A stretch of DNA of 64,000 nt from Chrysophaeum taylorii. Taxonomy: Eukaryota; Sar; Pelagophyceae; Pelagomonadales; Pelagomonadaceae. The notes under the pieces were generated by a model, which saw only the letters and a program-made list of their open reading frames with translations, did not search any database and was not told where the DNA came from. The stretch covers positions 124,001 to 188,000 of the forward strand of contig JAQMWT010000317.1 in NCBI GenBank assembly GCA_029834535.1. Direction: 5' to 3'. Shown here piece by piece: positions 9,543-19,456 of the stretch (positions within the stretch are counted from its first letter, which is position 1; each line of letters opens with the position of its first letter). Made by a program: the position numbers and the translations under genes.

Positions 9543-11220
9543 ATGAGGTGGTCAAGACTCGTCCGGAAAAGAAGGGAATCGAGAGATGCTGCTCGCGGCG
9601 TTGGATGTAGTCGCGTTGGTTTGCCGAGCGACGAGGGCGGAGGTGACGCAAGCGGCGAAGCGAGTGTGTGGCTCAAGGCCGACCACATGGCTGCTAAAGG
9701 GCAGCACTACTTTGTGCGCGAGCTCGAGGAGGCGAAAGTCTTGGCCAAAAAAATCCTGGACTCGAAGGTAGCTGAGTTCTACGCTTCCACCGGTGATGCC
9801 AAGCAGGCCGTGGTCACGCTGGTCGCCAACAAATATTTACCGCAGAAACCTCGACAAGCTGCTCGCAGCGCATGGTGCCTTCGGCAAGTCCAACACTGTT
9901 GTCGTCGCCACCAAGGCGCGGCGGCCGAGTGGCCGGACAACGTCGCGGTCGTGCCCGAGTACGCGATCGAGCACGTGGGCACCGACAAGGCGCTCGGTCA
10001 GATCTGCGCGTGGCTCTCGCGCGTCGTCGTCCAGGATGTTGCCCAAGGCAAGGTCAGCGACGCGCGAGATGCCATCCGAGCGCGCGCATCATTGCGTCGT
10101 GCTCGCGATCGCGAGGTCGCCGTCGAGGAGGAGGAGGAGTGCCCGAATGGTCCCGGTGTGACGTCGTGGACGTGCACGGCGTGCGCGTTCGGCAACCCCA
10201 AGTTGCATGCTGCGGTGTGCGAACGCTGCGGCGCGGCTCGTACCGCCGGCTGGGACTGCCCGTCGTGAAGGTTTCGCAACGCCGAGCTCGAGGCACGCGT
10301 CTGCGAGTTTTGCAGGGTCCGGCGCGAGACGGCGGTCGAGTGGGCCGCAGAGCGGTGCGACGAGGGCATTTTTGCTGCTGGTAGCTCGTCGGAGCGCTCG
10401 TCGGACCTCGAGCGCGTCAGGGTTTGTGGACTCTCGGAAGCCAACGCGGAATGGAACGGGCGCCGAGGCGAGAAACGCGAGGAGAACCGCGTCGCCGTGC
10501 TTCTCGACGACGGCGTCACCACGCTCCACCTGCTGCCGAAAAACGTCGAGAGCGTCGGCGGCAGCAAGCGCAAGCGGCAAGACGAGGCGGAGGTGATGGC
10601 TGGCGAGGCAGAAACGCGTCGCGGGACAAACATCGGGCGGTGGCCGCTCGAGGACGACCAGTCCGCGGCGGGCGATAATCAAATGCGCGCTGCGCGGGCG
10701 AGGGGGCAAAGGTATGGAGCTCGTGCGCGCTTCGTACGTGGTCAATCCCGCGCTCGTCCGCCGCTTCGAGAAGCTCGTAGACGCGCGCGCTTCGAGACCA
10801 CTACTCGAAGCGGATCGTAGACGCGCGCGCTTCGAGACCACTACTCGAAGCGGCTCGTAGACGCGCGCGCTTCGAGACCACTACGCGGTCTACCTCTTCC
10901 ACGGCACGGGGATCCAGAATATCCCGTCCGTCGCGGAGAAGGGATTTCTCGGTAGGCACGCTATCTCGGGCGGCACTCGCATCTGGTTCTCGCGGCGGTC
11001 GTCGTACGGCTACGCTTTCACCGCGCCCGATCCTCGGAAGGGTCTCGACGCGGCCAGGTTAACGAAAGAAAGGGCCATCGGGCGTGATGTTTTTTTTTTG
11101 TGCGCGTTGCTCGTTGCCCCTGAGCCCTCCGTCACGTTGGACCTCGGGGACCACAACCAGGAGGTTATCACGATGCTCGACGAACACGCGTGCCTGCCGT
11201 GCTATACCTCCTCCAGATGA
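9543..11220 (+). pseudogene. Decayed gene: RanBP2-type zinc fingers plus PARP-like catalytic domain
   Basis: Readable pieces lie in order on the plus strand but change frame. (1) 9543-10268 contains a RanBP2-type finger (WTCTACAFGNPKL...VCERC, about 10168-10233); a +1 detour near 9840-9910 looks like a pair of compensating frameshifts. (2) A second finger begins WDCPS, then TGA at 10266, then RFRNAELEARVCEFC; the TGA sits exactly where the second zinc cysteine belongs. (3) The same frame continues with LNGR-like and LLDDGVTTLHLLPKNVE motifs known from many algal proteins. (4) From 10714 another frame gives NPALVRRFEKL, is stopped at 10858 inside a 40-bp tandem repeat, and resumes at 10870 as YLFHGTG...SSYGYAFTAP...ACLPCY, resembling the PARP ADP-ribosyltransferase fold. 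Pseudogene is the simplest reading. Confidence 0.6.
10775..10884. repeat. 40-bp tandem repeat, 2.75 copies
   Basis: Copies at 10775-10814, 10815-10854 and a 30-bp partial at 10855-10884; copies differ at one base. The 40-bp unit is not a multiple of three, so each copy shifts the frame of the PARP-like relic and brings a TAG (10858-10860) into the catalytic-domain frame. Confidence 0.92.
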
Positions 11221-11632
11221 CGATGACGAAGCAGCGGCCCGACTCGGGCCGTCCTCCCAAGAAGAAGGCCCCTCTGCAGTGCAGACAGGTCTCGCCGCGG
11301 CCGCCGCCCGCGCCTCGACAATTTTTTCCAGTCTGGGTGGTCCGCCAGAAGACACCCCAAGATAAGAAGAAGGAGAAGCCATAACTTGCCAGAAGATCCC
11401 TGAAGATTGGTTCTTTCTTCCCCCTAGGCTCGGGGCCTGGCCGGCTGTGCGTGGGGACAAAACAAAGAAAAAAAAAATCAGTGGCGGCGGGCGACGGCCA
11501 GCTCATATAGGTCGTAGGTCGTATAGCTCAGTCGAGGTCGTTCGAGCTCATAGGAGCTCATATCTAGGGGGGCAGAAGACATCAAGAACCAGGACAAGAA
11601 AAAGCTTCTCTCGTAGGTGAGGAGCAAGCATT
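11221..11632. other. Intergenic, nothing recognised
   Basis: Follows the PARP-like relic. Contains an A-rich run near 11467 and short anonymous open frames on both strands. It must contain the promoter of the cytochrome b5-FAD gene, but no element can be pointed out with confidence. Confidence 0.5.
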
Positions 11633-13930
11633 TTGCCGAAGATGATGATGATGAGCCGCGTCGTCGGGAGCCGGCGGGGCGCGTGGAGCGCGGCCGTCGT
11701 GGTGGGTGGGGGTGTAGCCGTGGTAGGGTGCAACAACTACAGCCGCGCGCAGGAGTTGGTGTTGTTGAAAAAAAACCCAATAGAATGGGTGTTTCGGTCG
11801 TGGTCGTCATCGAAGTCGGCGGCGCCGCGAACGCAGGCTTGGGCCGCGGAACTCAAGGCAAAGCAGGAGCACCCGGGGCACAGCAAGCTGGACGGGAATC
11901 GCGTCGTGGTGGAGCTCGACGCGGAAACTTTGGAGGCGCTGCCGACGATGAGCTTGGAGGAGGTCGAAGCGTCGAGGGACTCGGAGCGGCCGCTGGTGAG
12001 TTACGAGGGTATCGTGTACGACGTGAGCGAGTTCGTCTCCGCCCATCCCGGAGGTCGCGAGTTGTTGCTGACGGCAACGGGATGCGATCTGAGCCACTTC
12101 TTCGAGAACTACACGGTGCACGCCGACAGCGACAAGGCGGCGCGGTGGCTCGCGAGCATGGCGGTCGGGAAGATGAGCGCGACGGAGGCTGCCTTGGCCG
12201 CGAAAAAGACGACCTCCGAGGTGCACGCGACGCGGCGCATGGAGCGTCTGCGGCGCGCGAGGCGCAGACTCGCGGGAATCGTGGCAGTGCTCCCCGCGTG
12301 CATCGTCGCGCGCGCGGCGATAAGATTATTGGGTCGATTCGTGTCGTCTCGGCTCGCGAGGTGGCTCGCTACTCTGGTTCCGGCAATCGCAATCCCGGGG
12401 TACTCGGCCGGGTCCGAGCCTATGAAAAAGGGAAAAGTCGCGGTCGTGGGCGGAGGCATTGCCGGGTGCGGCGCCGCGTGGATGCTGGCGCGCGACGGGT
12501 TCGAGGTCTACCTGTACGAAGCGCGACCCAACCTCTCGGGGAACGCGCGCACCTTCGACTGGGACGGGTTCGGGGACGGAAGGCCGCGGAAATCGTGCGT
12601 GTCGGTGACCGCGTGGCCGTCCATACTCTACAAGAACTACGAAGCCCTCCTCGACGAGCTGGAAGTCGAGACTACGCCGATGCCTCTGTCGTGGTTGTTG
12701 GTGTCCAAGGTGCCCGGCTACGAGGGGTCCTTGTGGGGCGCCGACCCGCGGCCCCAGTCCCTTCGGACGGTGTTCGCCGACGACTTCGTGCGCTACGAGC
12801 GCGTCATTTCGATGGTGGATCGGGTCACCGCGTTCCTTACCGGAACGAGAGATTCGATGTACGCGAACCACGCGGGCTTGGGCGTCCTCAATCCGTTCAA
12901 CGTCGTGCCGTTGTACCGGGTGTGCAGGTTGTTTGGGGTCTCCGACGCCTGGTGGGACATCGTCTTCACGCCCTACTACACCGCATCCTTCCTCGTCGAC
13001 GAACTCCGGCCGTTTCCCGCGGTCTTCGGGCCCATAATCCAGCGTCAGATTCCTCTGATACCAACCCCCGACACTACCTGGCACGGCGCCGACAGGCTGA
13101 AAGGTCCAAACCACTGCAAGCTGACGACCTGCGTGACCTGGAAGAACGCTGGCAACGGTATCCGCGAAGTTTTCGAGAAATTAGTTCGACGCGTCGACGT
13201 CTCTCTCGATACGCGCGTTCTCTCCGTACATGTTTTAGATGACGGTTCGAAGCGCGTCGTCGACGACAAGGACGGCGTCCGCGTCGTCGACCGCGTGGTC
13301 TTTGCGTGTCCGTGCAACGCGATCACCACTATTCTTGAAAATCGCGGTCCCGTCGAGGACGTTATCCTCGCGTCGCCGGATTACGCGGACGATCGCCACC
13401 CGTCTTCGGGCCACATGCACGCCGTCATGCACTCGGACCCCTCCGTCATCGACCCCGCCTACCGCGAGGACTTTCTGAACCGCGGAAGCAACTACGTCGA
13501 GGTCACCGCGCCTTCTTCTTCTTCTGGCAAAATAAATATCGAGAACCAGTACAATTTCGGCGTCCAGACCCCCGGCCACGGCGTCTACGAGATGCCGTTA
13601 GACCAAAAGCCCGTCATGCTCATCTCCCACGCCCTCGGCGAAGGCAAGTCGATCGATCCGGAAAAAATCCGCGGCGGCGGAAACCACGCCCGCGCCCATC
13701 CGCTCTACTCGCCCTGGAACGTCGCCGCCCAGCTCTCCCTTCGCCTCTGCCAGGGCCGCGATGGCATCTACTACTGCTCCAACTGGACAACCCCCGGAAA
13801 CTGCCACGACATGTCCCTCGTCTCTGGATTCCTCTGCGCCCACGCCATCGGTGCCGACTACCCGTGGCACGACGCCGCCGAAGCTAAGAATGACTTCTAC
13901 CGCCTCAACGACCTCATGGGCGTCTTCTGA
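11633..13930 (+). CDS. Cytochrome b5 domain fused to FAD-dependent amine-oxidase-like oxidoreductase
   Basis: 765 residues, no intron. The N-terminus is basic then hydrophobic (SAAVVVGGGVAVVG, 19-32), which could be a signal or transit segment. A cytochrome b5 domain spans about 120-185, with the first haem ligand in HPGG (138-141) and the probable second at His163. A hydrophobic helix follows (215-235). An FAD-binding Rossmann fold starts at KVAVVGGGIAG (268-278) and runs to the C-terminus (amine-oxidase/phytoene-desaturase superfamily, resembling the NAD/FAD-binding proteins of COG2907). The b5 module presumably passes electrons to the flavin enzyme or the reverse; substrate unknown, possibly lipid. 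The overlapping 541-residue frame at 11617-13242 is a shadow. Confidence 0.82.
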   Translation: MPKMMMMSRVVGSRRGAWSAAVVVGGGVAVVGCNNYSRAQELVLLKKNPIEWVFRSWSSSKSAAPRTQAWAAELKAKQEHPGHSKLDGNRVVVELDAETLEALPTMSLEEVEASRDSERPLVSYEGIVYDVSEFVSAHPGGRELLLTATGCDLSHFFENYTVHADSDKAARWLASMAVGKMSATEAALAAKKTTSEVHATRRMERLRRARRRLAGIVAVLPACIVARAAIRLLGRFVSSRLARWLATLVPAIAIPGYSAGSEPMKKGKVAVVGGGIAGCGAAWMLARDGFEVYLYEARPNLSGNARTFDWDGFGDGRPRKSCVSVTAWPSILYKNYEALLDELEVETTPMPLSWLLVSKVPGYEGSLWGADPRPQSLRTVFADDFVRYERVISMVDRVTAFLTGTRDSMYANHAGLGVLNPFNVVPLYRVCRLFGVSDAWWDIVFTPYYTASFLVDELRPFPAVFGPIIQRQIPLIPTPDTTWHGADRLKGPNHCKLTTCVTWKNAGNGIREVFEKLVRRVDVSLDTRVLSVHVLDDGSKRVVDDKDGVRVVDRVVFACPCNAITTILENRGPVEDVILASPDYADDRHPSSGHMHAVMHSDPSVIDPAYREDFLNRGSNYVEVTAPSSSSGKINIENQYNFGVQTPGHGVYEMPLDQKPVMLISHALGEGKSIDPEKIRGGGNHARAHPLYSPWNVAAQLSLRLCQGRDGIYYCSNWTTPGNCHDMSLVSGFLCAHAIGADYPWHDAAEAKNDFYRLNDLMGVF

Positions 13931-14293
13931 AACAACACCTCCTACTCGCCTCCTATTCTTCCCTTCGTCGATCGTCCTTTCGTATGATGTCCTTTTTTTT
14001 CTCTTGCTGCTGCTGCTGCCGTTTTTAGTTGGAGGGGAAAAATATTTCTTGCGTCGAGGCCGCCTCGCTCGCTTTCTTTCTCTAAAAGACCACCACCACC
14101 ACCACCACCACCACCACCACCACACTGTTTTTTAGGGCGACGGAGCTGCGGTTGTAGTGAGTTTCGCCGCGCGCCTTTCTCCTCTAAATTCCTGTCTTTT
14201 CAACAAGAATAGCAATTTTACTTCTTTCTTCCACCCTATAATGAGTCGGCTGAACGTCAATTAGCCAAACAAGCTCCCCACACACACCCCCCC

Positions 14294-14315
14294 CTCTTAG
14301 CAGTCGACATTTAAA
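14294..14315 (+). repeat. Dispersed element end, copy 1 (CTCTTAGCAGTCGAC core)
   Basis: The core CTCTTAGCAGTCGAC is followed by ATTTAAA and preceded by a CA- then C-rich run. Identical or nearly identical cores occur at 17477, 47764 and 63285 on the same strand and at 23452-23473 on the opposite strand. Probably the conserved end of a short transposable element. Confidence 0.75.
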
Positions 14316-14465
14316 AACGATCGGCATGGACGTCATCCATCCTCGGACCCTAACCCCGTGGAGTTAGTTCCCTCGTAATTTGCCGTCGTTTTGGATTTCC
14401 GCCTCCGAAGAAGATCCTGCTAAGTTGATGTGCGTCTCTTCTCCTCGCTTCCGTCGTCTTCCTGA

Positions 14466-14516
14466 ATGGAATGGAAAGTGGAATGGAAAATGGAATGGAA
14501 AATGGAATGGAATGGA
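14466..14516. repeat. GGAAT-type tandem repeat
   Basis: Five to six units of a GGAATGGAAAAT-like motif with small variations. Non-coding simple repeat. Confidence 0.85.
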
Positions 14517-14949
14517 TCCCCTTGAGAAACCAACCATATGCCCGTCGTCATCAATTGTCGACTGAGACGGCCTTGCCTACGGGTGGCGGGCTGTAAAAGA
14601 AAGCCGACGACGACGGACATCTGTGATGCGAAGACCGCCACGGCGCTCGTCGCGCTCGCCGAGAATGTCACGGCCTGGCGGCTGCTTCAATATCCTATTC
14701 TTTCACCAATGTTTTTTTTGTTCTGCGCTCCATACTTCGAACAAACGGAAGAGGACTGCGACCATTGAATATGGCACCACCATCGACTTGCGCCCAAGTT
14801 TGAGTAGTCCGCCCACCAGACAACCATAGTAGCGACTGATCCATCAAGTGGAAACTTCCTCGCGCTCGACGAGCTTGGTCCTAACTTTAGATGACAACGC
14901 GCCTTCACACACCATCTAAAGCTCTTTCTTTCGCGCGCGTCGGGCGCTC

Positions 14950-15291
14950 GCGTTGACTCTAATGAGCCTTATCTGACGACTCCCGGAGTGAGACGGTGCC
15001 TGCTCGCCTCCCGGGCTTGCCGGTTAGCACGCGCTGGGATGGGGTTCGCTCGGTTGGGCAGAACGCGACGGACAGGTCGATTGTTCGTGCACCAACACGT
15101 TTGCGGCCTGCGACGCTCTTGCACGACTTCGCACAAGACCGCGCGCAGTGGCGGTCCGTCATCAACGAGTCCTCGTCCTTCGCCTCTGCCCCAACTGCGT
15201 GATTTTCCTCTGTGATTCCGGATCGGCTCCTGCCTGTCCGGCCTGGCTCCCATGCTCGGGAGAGGTCTGAAGTTAGTTAGTTAGTTAGTTA
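14950..15291 (+). mobile_element. 3' end of a TTAG-tailed non-LTR retrotransposon
   Basis: The last codons read VIPD...VRPGSHARERSEVS and are followed at once by (GTTA)n at 15270-15291. The same C-terminus and tail occur in opposite orientation at 45634-45720, where reverse-transcriptase and RNase H remnants lie upstream. This copy keeps only a few hundred bases of the 3' end, with broken frames. Confidence 0.65.
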
Positions 15292-15955
15292 TGCCCATTA
15301 AGCCGCCGAAAGTCTCGCACCTACGCCCTCCTCGCGATTTTTCCCGCGAGAGCCAGGTGCTGCGGCTACATTCGCGCGCCACAAATGCCGCCCCCAAGTC
15401 ACTCAAGACTTGCGCGGTAGGCTACGCACGTAACGGCACGTGCTGCGTGTGTTTATCATTATAAGCCCGCTCGCCTTACTCAGCGGCATCGACAACGACG
15501 ATGACACGAACACGGTGATTGACGACACGCGTAGTGTTTGCGCACAATGGTCGACGCTTCGAGAGGAGCAACGGTTCGACATCCTCGACAACGTATCCCA
15601 ATGCAGTCACGAAACGCACTCAGCAAAATGAGCATCGAAAACCAATTACACCATCATCCTTGAAATCTTGAAGATAAATCGACAAGACTGGCGTGGGTGG
15701 ATAACCAGAGTTGTTCGAGCTGACTCTTCCAGGCAAACGCAACGACGCCAAGATCGACGTCAACATCCGGTTGAGCAGTGGACGGGTGCGGCCGGCTGCA
15801 CAAGCGAGCTGAGGATGCTCGTCATGGCGGGCACGGTGAATGTTTCGGATGTTTCTTTTGGCCACATGCCCGTCAATGACAGTGAATCTGCGGCATTGCT
15901 TCTACACTTAGCGATCTCGAGGTCGTAACGGAAGCGCGCACAAAAGTCTATCGTA
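15292..15955. other. Intergenic, nothing recognised
   Basis: Follows the LINE tail. Short open frames on both strands (for example 15440-15631 and 15668-15928) show no family signature. It may include the degraded N-terminal part of the ankyrin relic that follows. Confidence 0.45.
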
Positions 15956-16290
15956 AAATCCGATGACGCGCTCCGTAGCAGCTCGAAGGAGACATCTCGA
16001 AGTCCTCGAGAAGATGCGCGAGAGGATGCGCGCCAGTGGGCGCCCTTGGAAACCACCAAAGTGCACAAGGGCAGTTAGAACTGGCCATCGCAAGCTCATC
16101 AAATGGGCACGCGCCGTTGGATGTCCTTTGAAATCTTTCTTTAGAAGTGCTGCTGGGTACCTGGGCCGAGTCATCGCGCGGTTTGCAAGTGGGCACTGGA
16201 GCGCGACTGTCCCTGGGGCGAACGGACGTGGCCGAAGGCAGCTCGATACGGACATTTTGATGTTATTAAGTGGGCGTGCATCTACGTGAG
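15956..16290 (+). pseudogene. Ankyrin-repeat protein relic
   Basis: The frame 15963-16289 contains RHLEVLEKMRERMRASGRPW and TGHRKLIKWARAVGCPL. These match the algal and large-DNA-virus style of ankyrin repeat (GHLEVLKWARANGCPW) that also appears at 49.5 kb on the opposite strand. The helix-turn-helix spacing is broken and no full repeat array or plausible start is present, so I treat it as a fragment. Confidence 0.5.
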
Positions 16291-17370
16291 CGCGGGACGT
16301 CCACTGTAACGTGGGAACAGGTACAGGCTGCTGTTGGGCCCCTCCTCCCTCCCTCCCTCCAGCGGCTGTGGAGGTCGTATATCACAACGTGTGTCAAACC
16401 TTATCCCGATTATTCGTTTCTCGTCTGGTGCGTAGTATACATTGACGCACATGCGCAAGCTTGAAAGCACCCTCCCAGATCAGATTTTTGACCAGACGCT
16501 CCCGCAAAAAAACGCGCACGTTGAGTCACTCACGATGCGATCACTTCAGGTGTGAATCTCGTTTGGTGTCCTGAAGCTGCCCCTAAGGGGACTAACACCG
16601 CACCACAAGCCGGTTGCTACAAGATGTTGGTGTGGCATCAACTACCTAAACGCCATCCAACCCCCACGCGAAGAGAGAGAACACTGTAGATTGTTGAAAA
16701 GTTTGATAATATCTTCACTTCGGACTTCAATGCGCCCTGAAGCTGTCAACTGACGAGCCTGAGGTAGCTGCGCACTCGTTTTTTGAAGAGTGGCGTTACA
16801 ACCCAATTCGTCGGCTGGGTGCCGAGCAAGCTGGCTCTTTGATCGAGCAGGCTCATGTCGGCCTTAGAGCGACTGGTCGGGGAATATGCTGAGTGCGAAT
16901 GTCGCACGGAAGAGATCCAGGCCCACGTACAACAACCGCACCCACTCGGCAGCTTGTGCGTGTTCAGTTTCAGTCGGCAGCCGAAATGAGAGCTACTACC
17001 GACGTGAGCACACTCGTAGAGAAAGGACCGGATAATTCTAGTTACGGGGTCCTTCAACTTGAGTCTAAAGGATTAACGACGATATCCAGTCAGTGCGCAT
17101 CGCTGCGCGAACCTGGGTGGGAAGCGGCTGCGCCAACTTCACAGAGGCAAAGGCGGCCCAAACTCGCCGCATCTACCGTGAGTGGGGGGTCGCCGACGCA
17201 TTGGGCCGGGCGCGCTGTGCCCTCACCGCCCTCACCCATGTCGCCGCCTCGGGGAGCCCCACCCAGGCCGCCCGATCCCAGCGGGACGTCACCCTTCGAC
17301 GTCCGGCGGCACCATGCGTACGACCTACGGGCGGGGCCCGTCCTCTCTTCGCCTGCCCCGCGGCTCGGCA
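16291..17370. other. Intergenic, no gene recognised
   Basis: Mixed-composition DNA with a markedly GC-richer block at about 17180-17370. Frames there (for example 16893-17384) are proline- and arginine-rich without domain signatures. Probably degraded repeat sequence. Confidence 0.5.
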
Positions 17371-17373
17371 ATG

Positions 17374-17499
17374 ACCCCGATTAGGTCCCTTTTCCCTATC
17401 TACGCCCGTCAGGCACATCCCTCCTCCTACCCCACAAAACCACGCACATCCTTCACGCACTAAACACCCCCCCCCCCTCTTAGCAGTCGACATTTTAAA
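17374..17499 (+). repeat. Dispersed element, copy 2 (about 125 bp)
   Basis: CCTATCTACGCCCGTC, CTACCCCACAAAACCACGC and CACATCCTTCA-type blocks precede the C-run and the core CTCTTAGCAGTCGAC (17477-17491). The reverse complement of 23452-23560 has the same blocks in the same order, so the homologous unit is at least 100 bp. Confidence 0.75.
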
Positions 17500-17589
17500 G
17501 ACAAGTGACTAAGAGGGGGACCACGAGGATGTCGAGATCTTAATCGCAGGTGAGCCACTCGTGCCCGGGGATATCGAAGTTCGATATAA

Positions 17590-18040
17590 TATTTTGTCTG
17601 TGATGGCAAGCGCCCAGGCCCAAAGAGCCAAAACGGAGGATCGCAAAGAAAGACCAAAAATAGACCACAGAGAACAAGGAAGGGAGAGTGTTTCGCCTTC
17701 TGAGCCCCTGGCTCTTCCGTCTTCGTCGTCCGACAGTCCGCCTTTTCTTCCGCACACTCTTTCATCGCCCCCTGCGTTCTTCTTCTTGCGTCGTTTTTGT
17801 TTTCCGTTCACCCATTTCATATTTTACGCTCGCCTGTCATTCCCCTTCATTGCCCGCCTCTTCGTTTGCGCTATTCTTGCTTCTTTCTTTGGCGTCCTCT
17901 GTGTCTATTGAGTATTTCTTTGCCTCCATTCTGGGTCTTTTCGAGCGTGAAAGTTGCTTGCCACAATATGTGGTCATTCTCACGCTTACTCTGTGCTCAT
18001 CCATTCTGGCTCTTTGAGCCTGGGAGTTGCGCACCATCAC
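17590..18040. repeat. Purine-rich imperfect inverted repeat
   Basis: The left arm near 17600-17640 (TGATGGCAAGCGCCCAGG, then CAAAGAGCCAAAACGG) recurs as reverse complement at 17996-18036 (CAAAGAGCCAGAATGG) and, more degenerate, at about 17930-17965. Between the arms one strand is almost all purine. A related block is at 45370-45610. It could fold into a long hairpin; origin unknown. Confidence 0.55.
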
Positions 18041-18382
18041 AAAAAAAGAATAATACAAAATGGAGGAAGGGAGCACACGGAGGCTATTTATTTCTGCAGG
18101 ATACTTTCTTGAATCGGAAGAACGTTCGAGCGAGATATTCCCGGTGCCATACCACCACCGCGATGGATGTCCTCAGCTCGGCACACGCCCATAAAAATGA
18201 TCTCTAGACGCTCGACGCCGGTGATATATATTATTCTCTACAGGGATTTTGGTCGCATGTCTTTCGACCTGCCAGCAGACGGCAATTCCGGGATTACTCC
18301 CAGATTTCGTACCTGCCTGCCCTCGAAAATAGGGAAGAGCCGTCGCATTACACACGAGGAACTGTTTCGGAAGGCGGAGAAG

Positions 18383-19456
18383 ATGGTCAACCGGTATGAC
18401 GTCGTCGTTGCGGCCGCGTGGGTGGCCGTGGTGTGGGGAGATTGCAAGCCTGCTAAGAACACGACATGGTTTTGGGCGTCGAAGCACAAAACAGGAACCG
18501 CGCTTCTAACCGGAGTGCTGCGCGACATTCACCGCCGCGGCGGCGGTCCCGACTTCGTAAATAAGGGCGGCATGAATGCGAAGCGAGCCGAGGAATACCG
18601 CAAGTTGGGCGCGAATATAATATTCTGGCATCACTTTGACTTTAAAGACGACAGAGAACTCGATGATATGCTGCGGGACGATGGTCGTGGCGTGTTCTTC
18701 TTCCGGGATCCAACCGAAGTCATCCTGTCGGGGTATTTCTACCACAAAACCTCGGGTGAAGGGTGGCTTCACCAGCCGATCTCGACGACCTCAAACGATT
18801 ACAATATCCAGGGTTTTCTCGAGCACGCGACCGCCTCGTGCGAGGAGAAGGTCGGGGATGACGCCGCCGCTACCGCTGCAGCATGCTACGTCCTCGCCCA
18901 GGTCTCCGCAAACCCTGACCTCACATACCACGAGCTCATCAACAGCCTGGCCGCCGACGACGCGATTTTCGCAAGTTCCTGAGTCCTGCCTCTTTGTCGT
19001 TGGTTGAGTCGCGTCAATCTTCGCGACCTCCGCCAGCAGGTAGAAGCGAATCGCGCGTTCCACATGATCGAGGTCTTAAACGCGACGTACCACGCCATCC
19101 AGGTCGGCAAGTCGCACGTGTTCGCGGCTGATATGGGACGCGCGACGACCGATTTTGAAGCAGAATTCCGCCGCATCTTCGAGTTCCTCGAAGTCGAGGA
19201 CGTCGAAGATTGCGTCGCCATCGCTAACTTACACAACATCAACGACCCCGAGCACACCACCTTCAATGCTCACGCCATGGACCCCACGCAGCGACAAGAA
19301 CGCGATCGACTTCGCGATCGCCTCGTGCACTCAAAATGGTACCAGCGGAACATCGAGCCCATGCGCCGCGCCATGAACTACACCGCCCCGCGTCTTGCAT
19401 CGAACCCGCCACCACCAGGCGAAGACGTCGAAAAAGCGCCCTTCTTCGAGGCTTGA
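18383..19456 (+). CDS. Sulfotransferase with an in-frame TGA (or a 69-nt intron)
   Basis: The start at 18383 gives a short basic N-terminus and a hydrophobic stretch (VVVAAAWVAVVWG), a plausible signal anchor; upstream in-frame ATGs at 18257 and 18167 are alternatives. The PAPS 5'-phosphosulfate loop is KHKTGTALL (about 34-42). The 3'-phosphate motif FFFRDPTEVILSGYFYH follows about 100 residues later. TGA occurs at 18980-18982, yet the same frame continues with convincing sequence (LRDLRQQVEANRAFHMIEVL...FEFLEVED) to a stop at 19454-19456. Splicing 18975-19043 (donor GTTCCT, acceptor GGTAG) would bypass the TGA in frame, but its donor is far weaker than in other introns of this window and it would remove the likely coding LRDLRQQV. 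A nonsense mutation or recoding are the other readings. Substrate unknown. Confidence 0.65.

Larger units (their letters stand above)
13931..14949. other. Repeat-rich intergenic region
   Basis: Holds an (ACC)n run at about 14089-14122, one copy of the dispersed CTCTTAGCAGTCGAC element (14294-14315), a block GACGTCATCCATCCTCGG at 14330-14347 shared with 23.5 kb, and a GGAAT-based tandem repeat (14466-14516). No gene recognised. Confidence 0.6.

Noticed and set aside
17180-17380. GC-rich block tested as an rRNA or tRNA fragment
   Set aside because: No recognisable rRNA core sequence or cloverleaf potential; frames are Pro/Arg-rich and meaningless.
18167-18382. Upstream start codons of the sulfotransferase (18167, 18257)
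   Set aside because: They add about 40-70 residues before the signal-anchor segment; a start just before the hydrophobic stretch fits secretory sulfotransferases better, though this is not proven.
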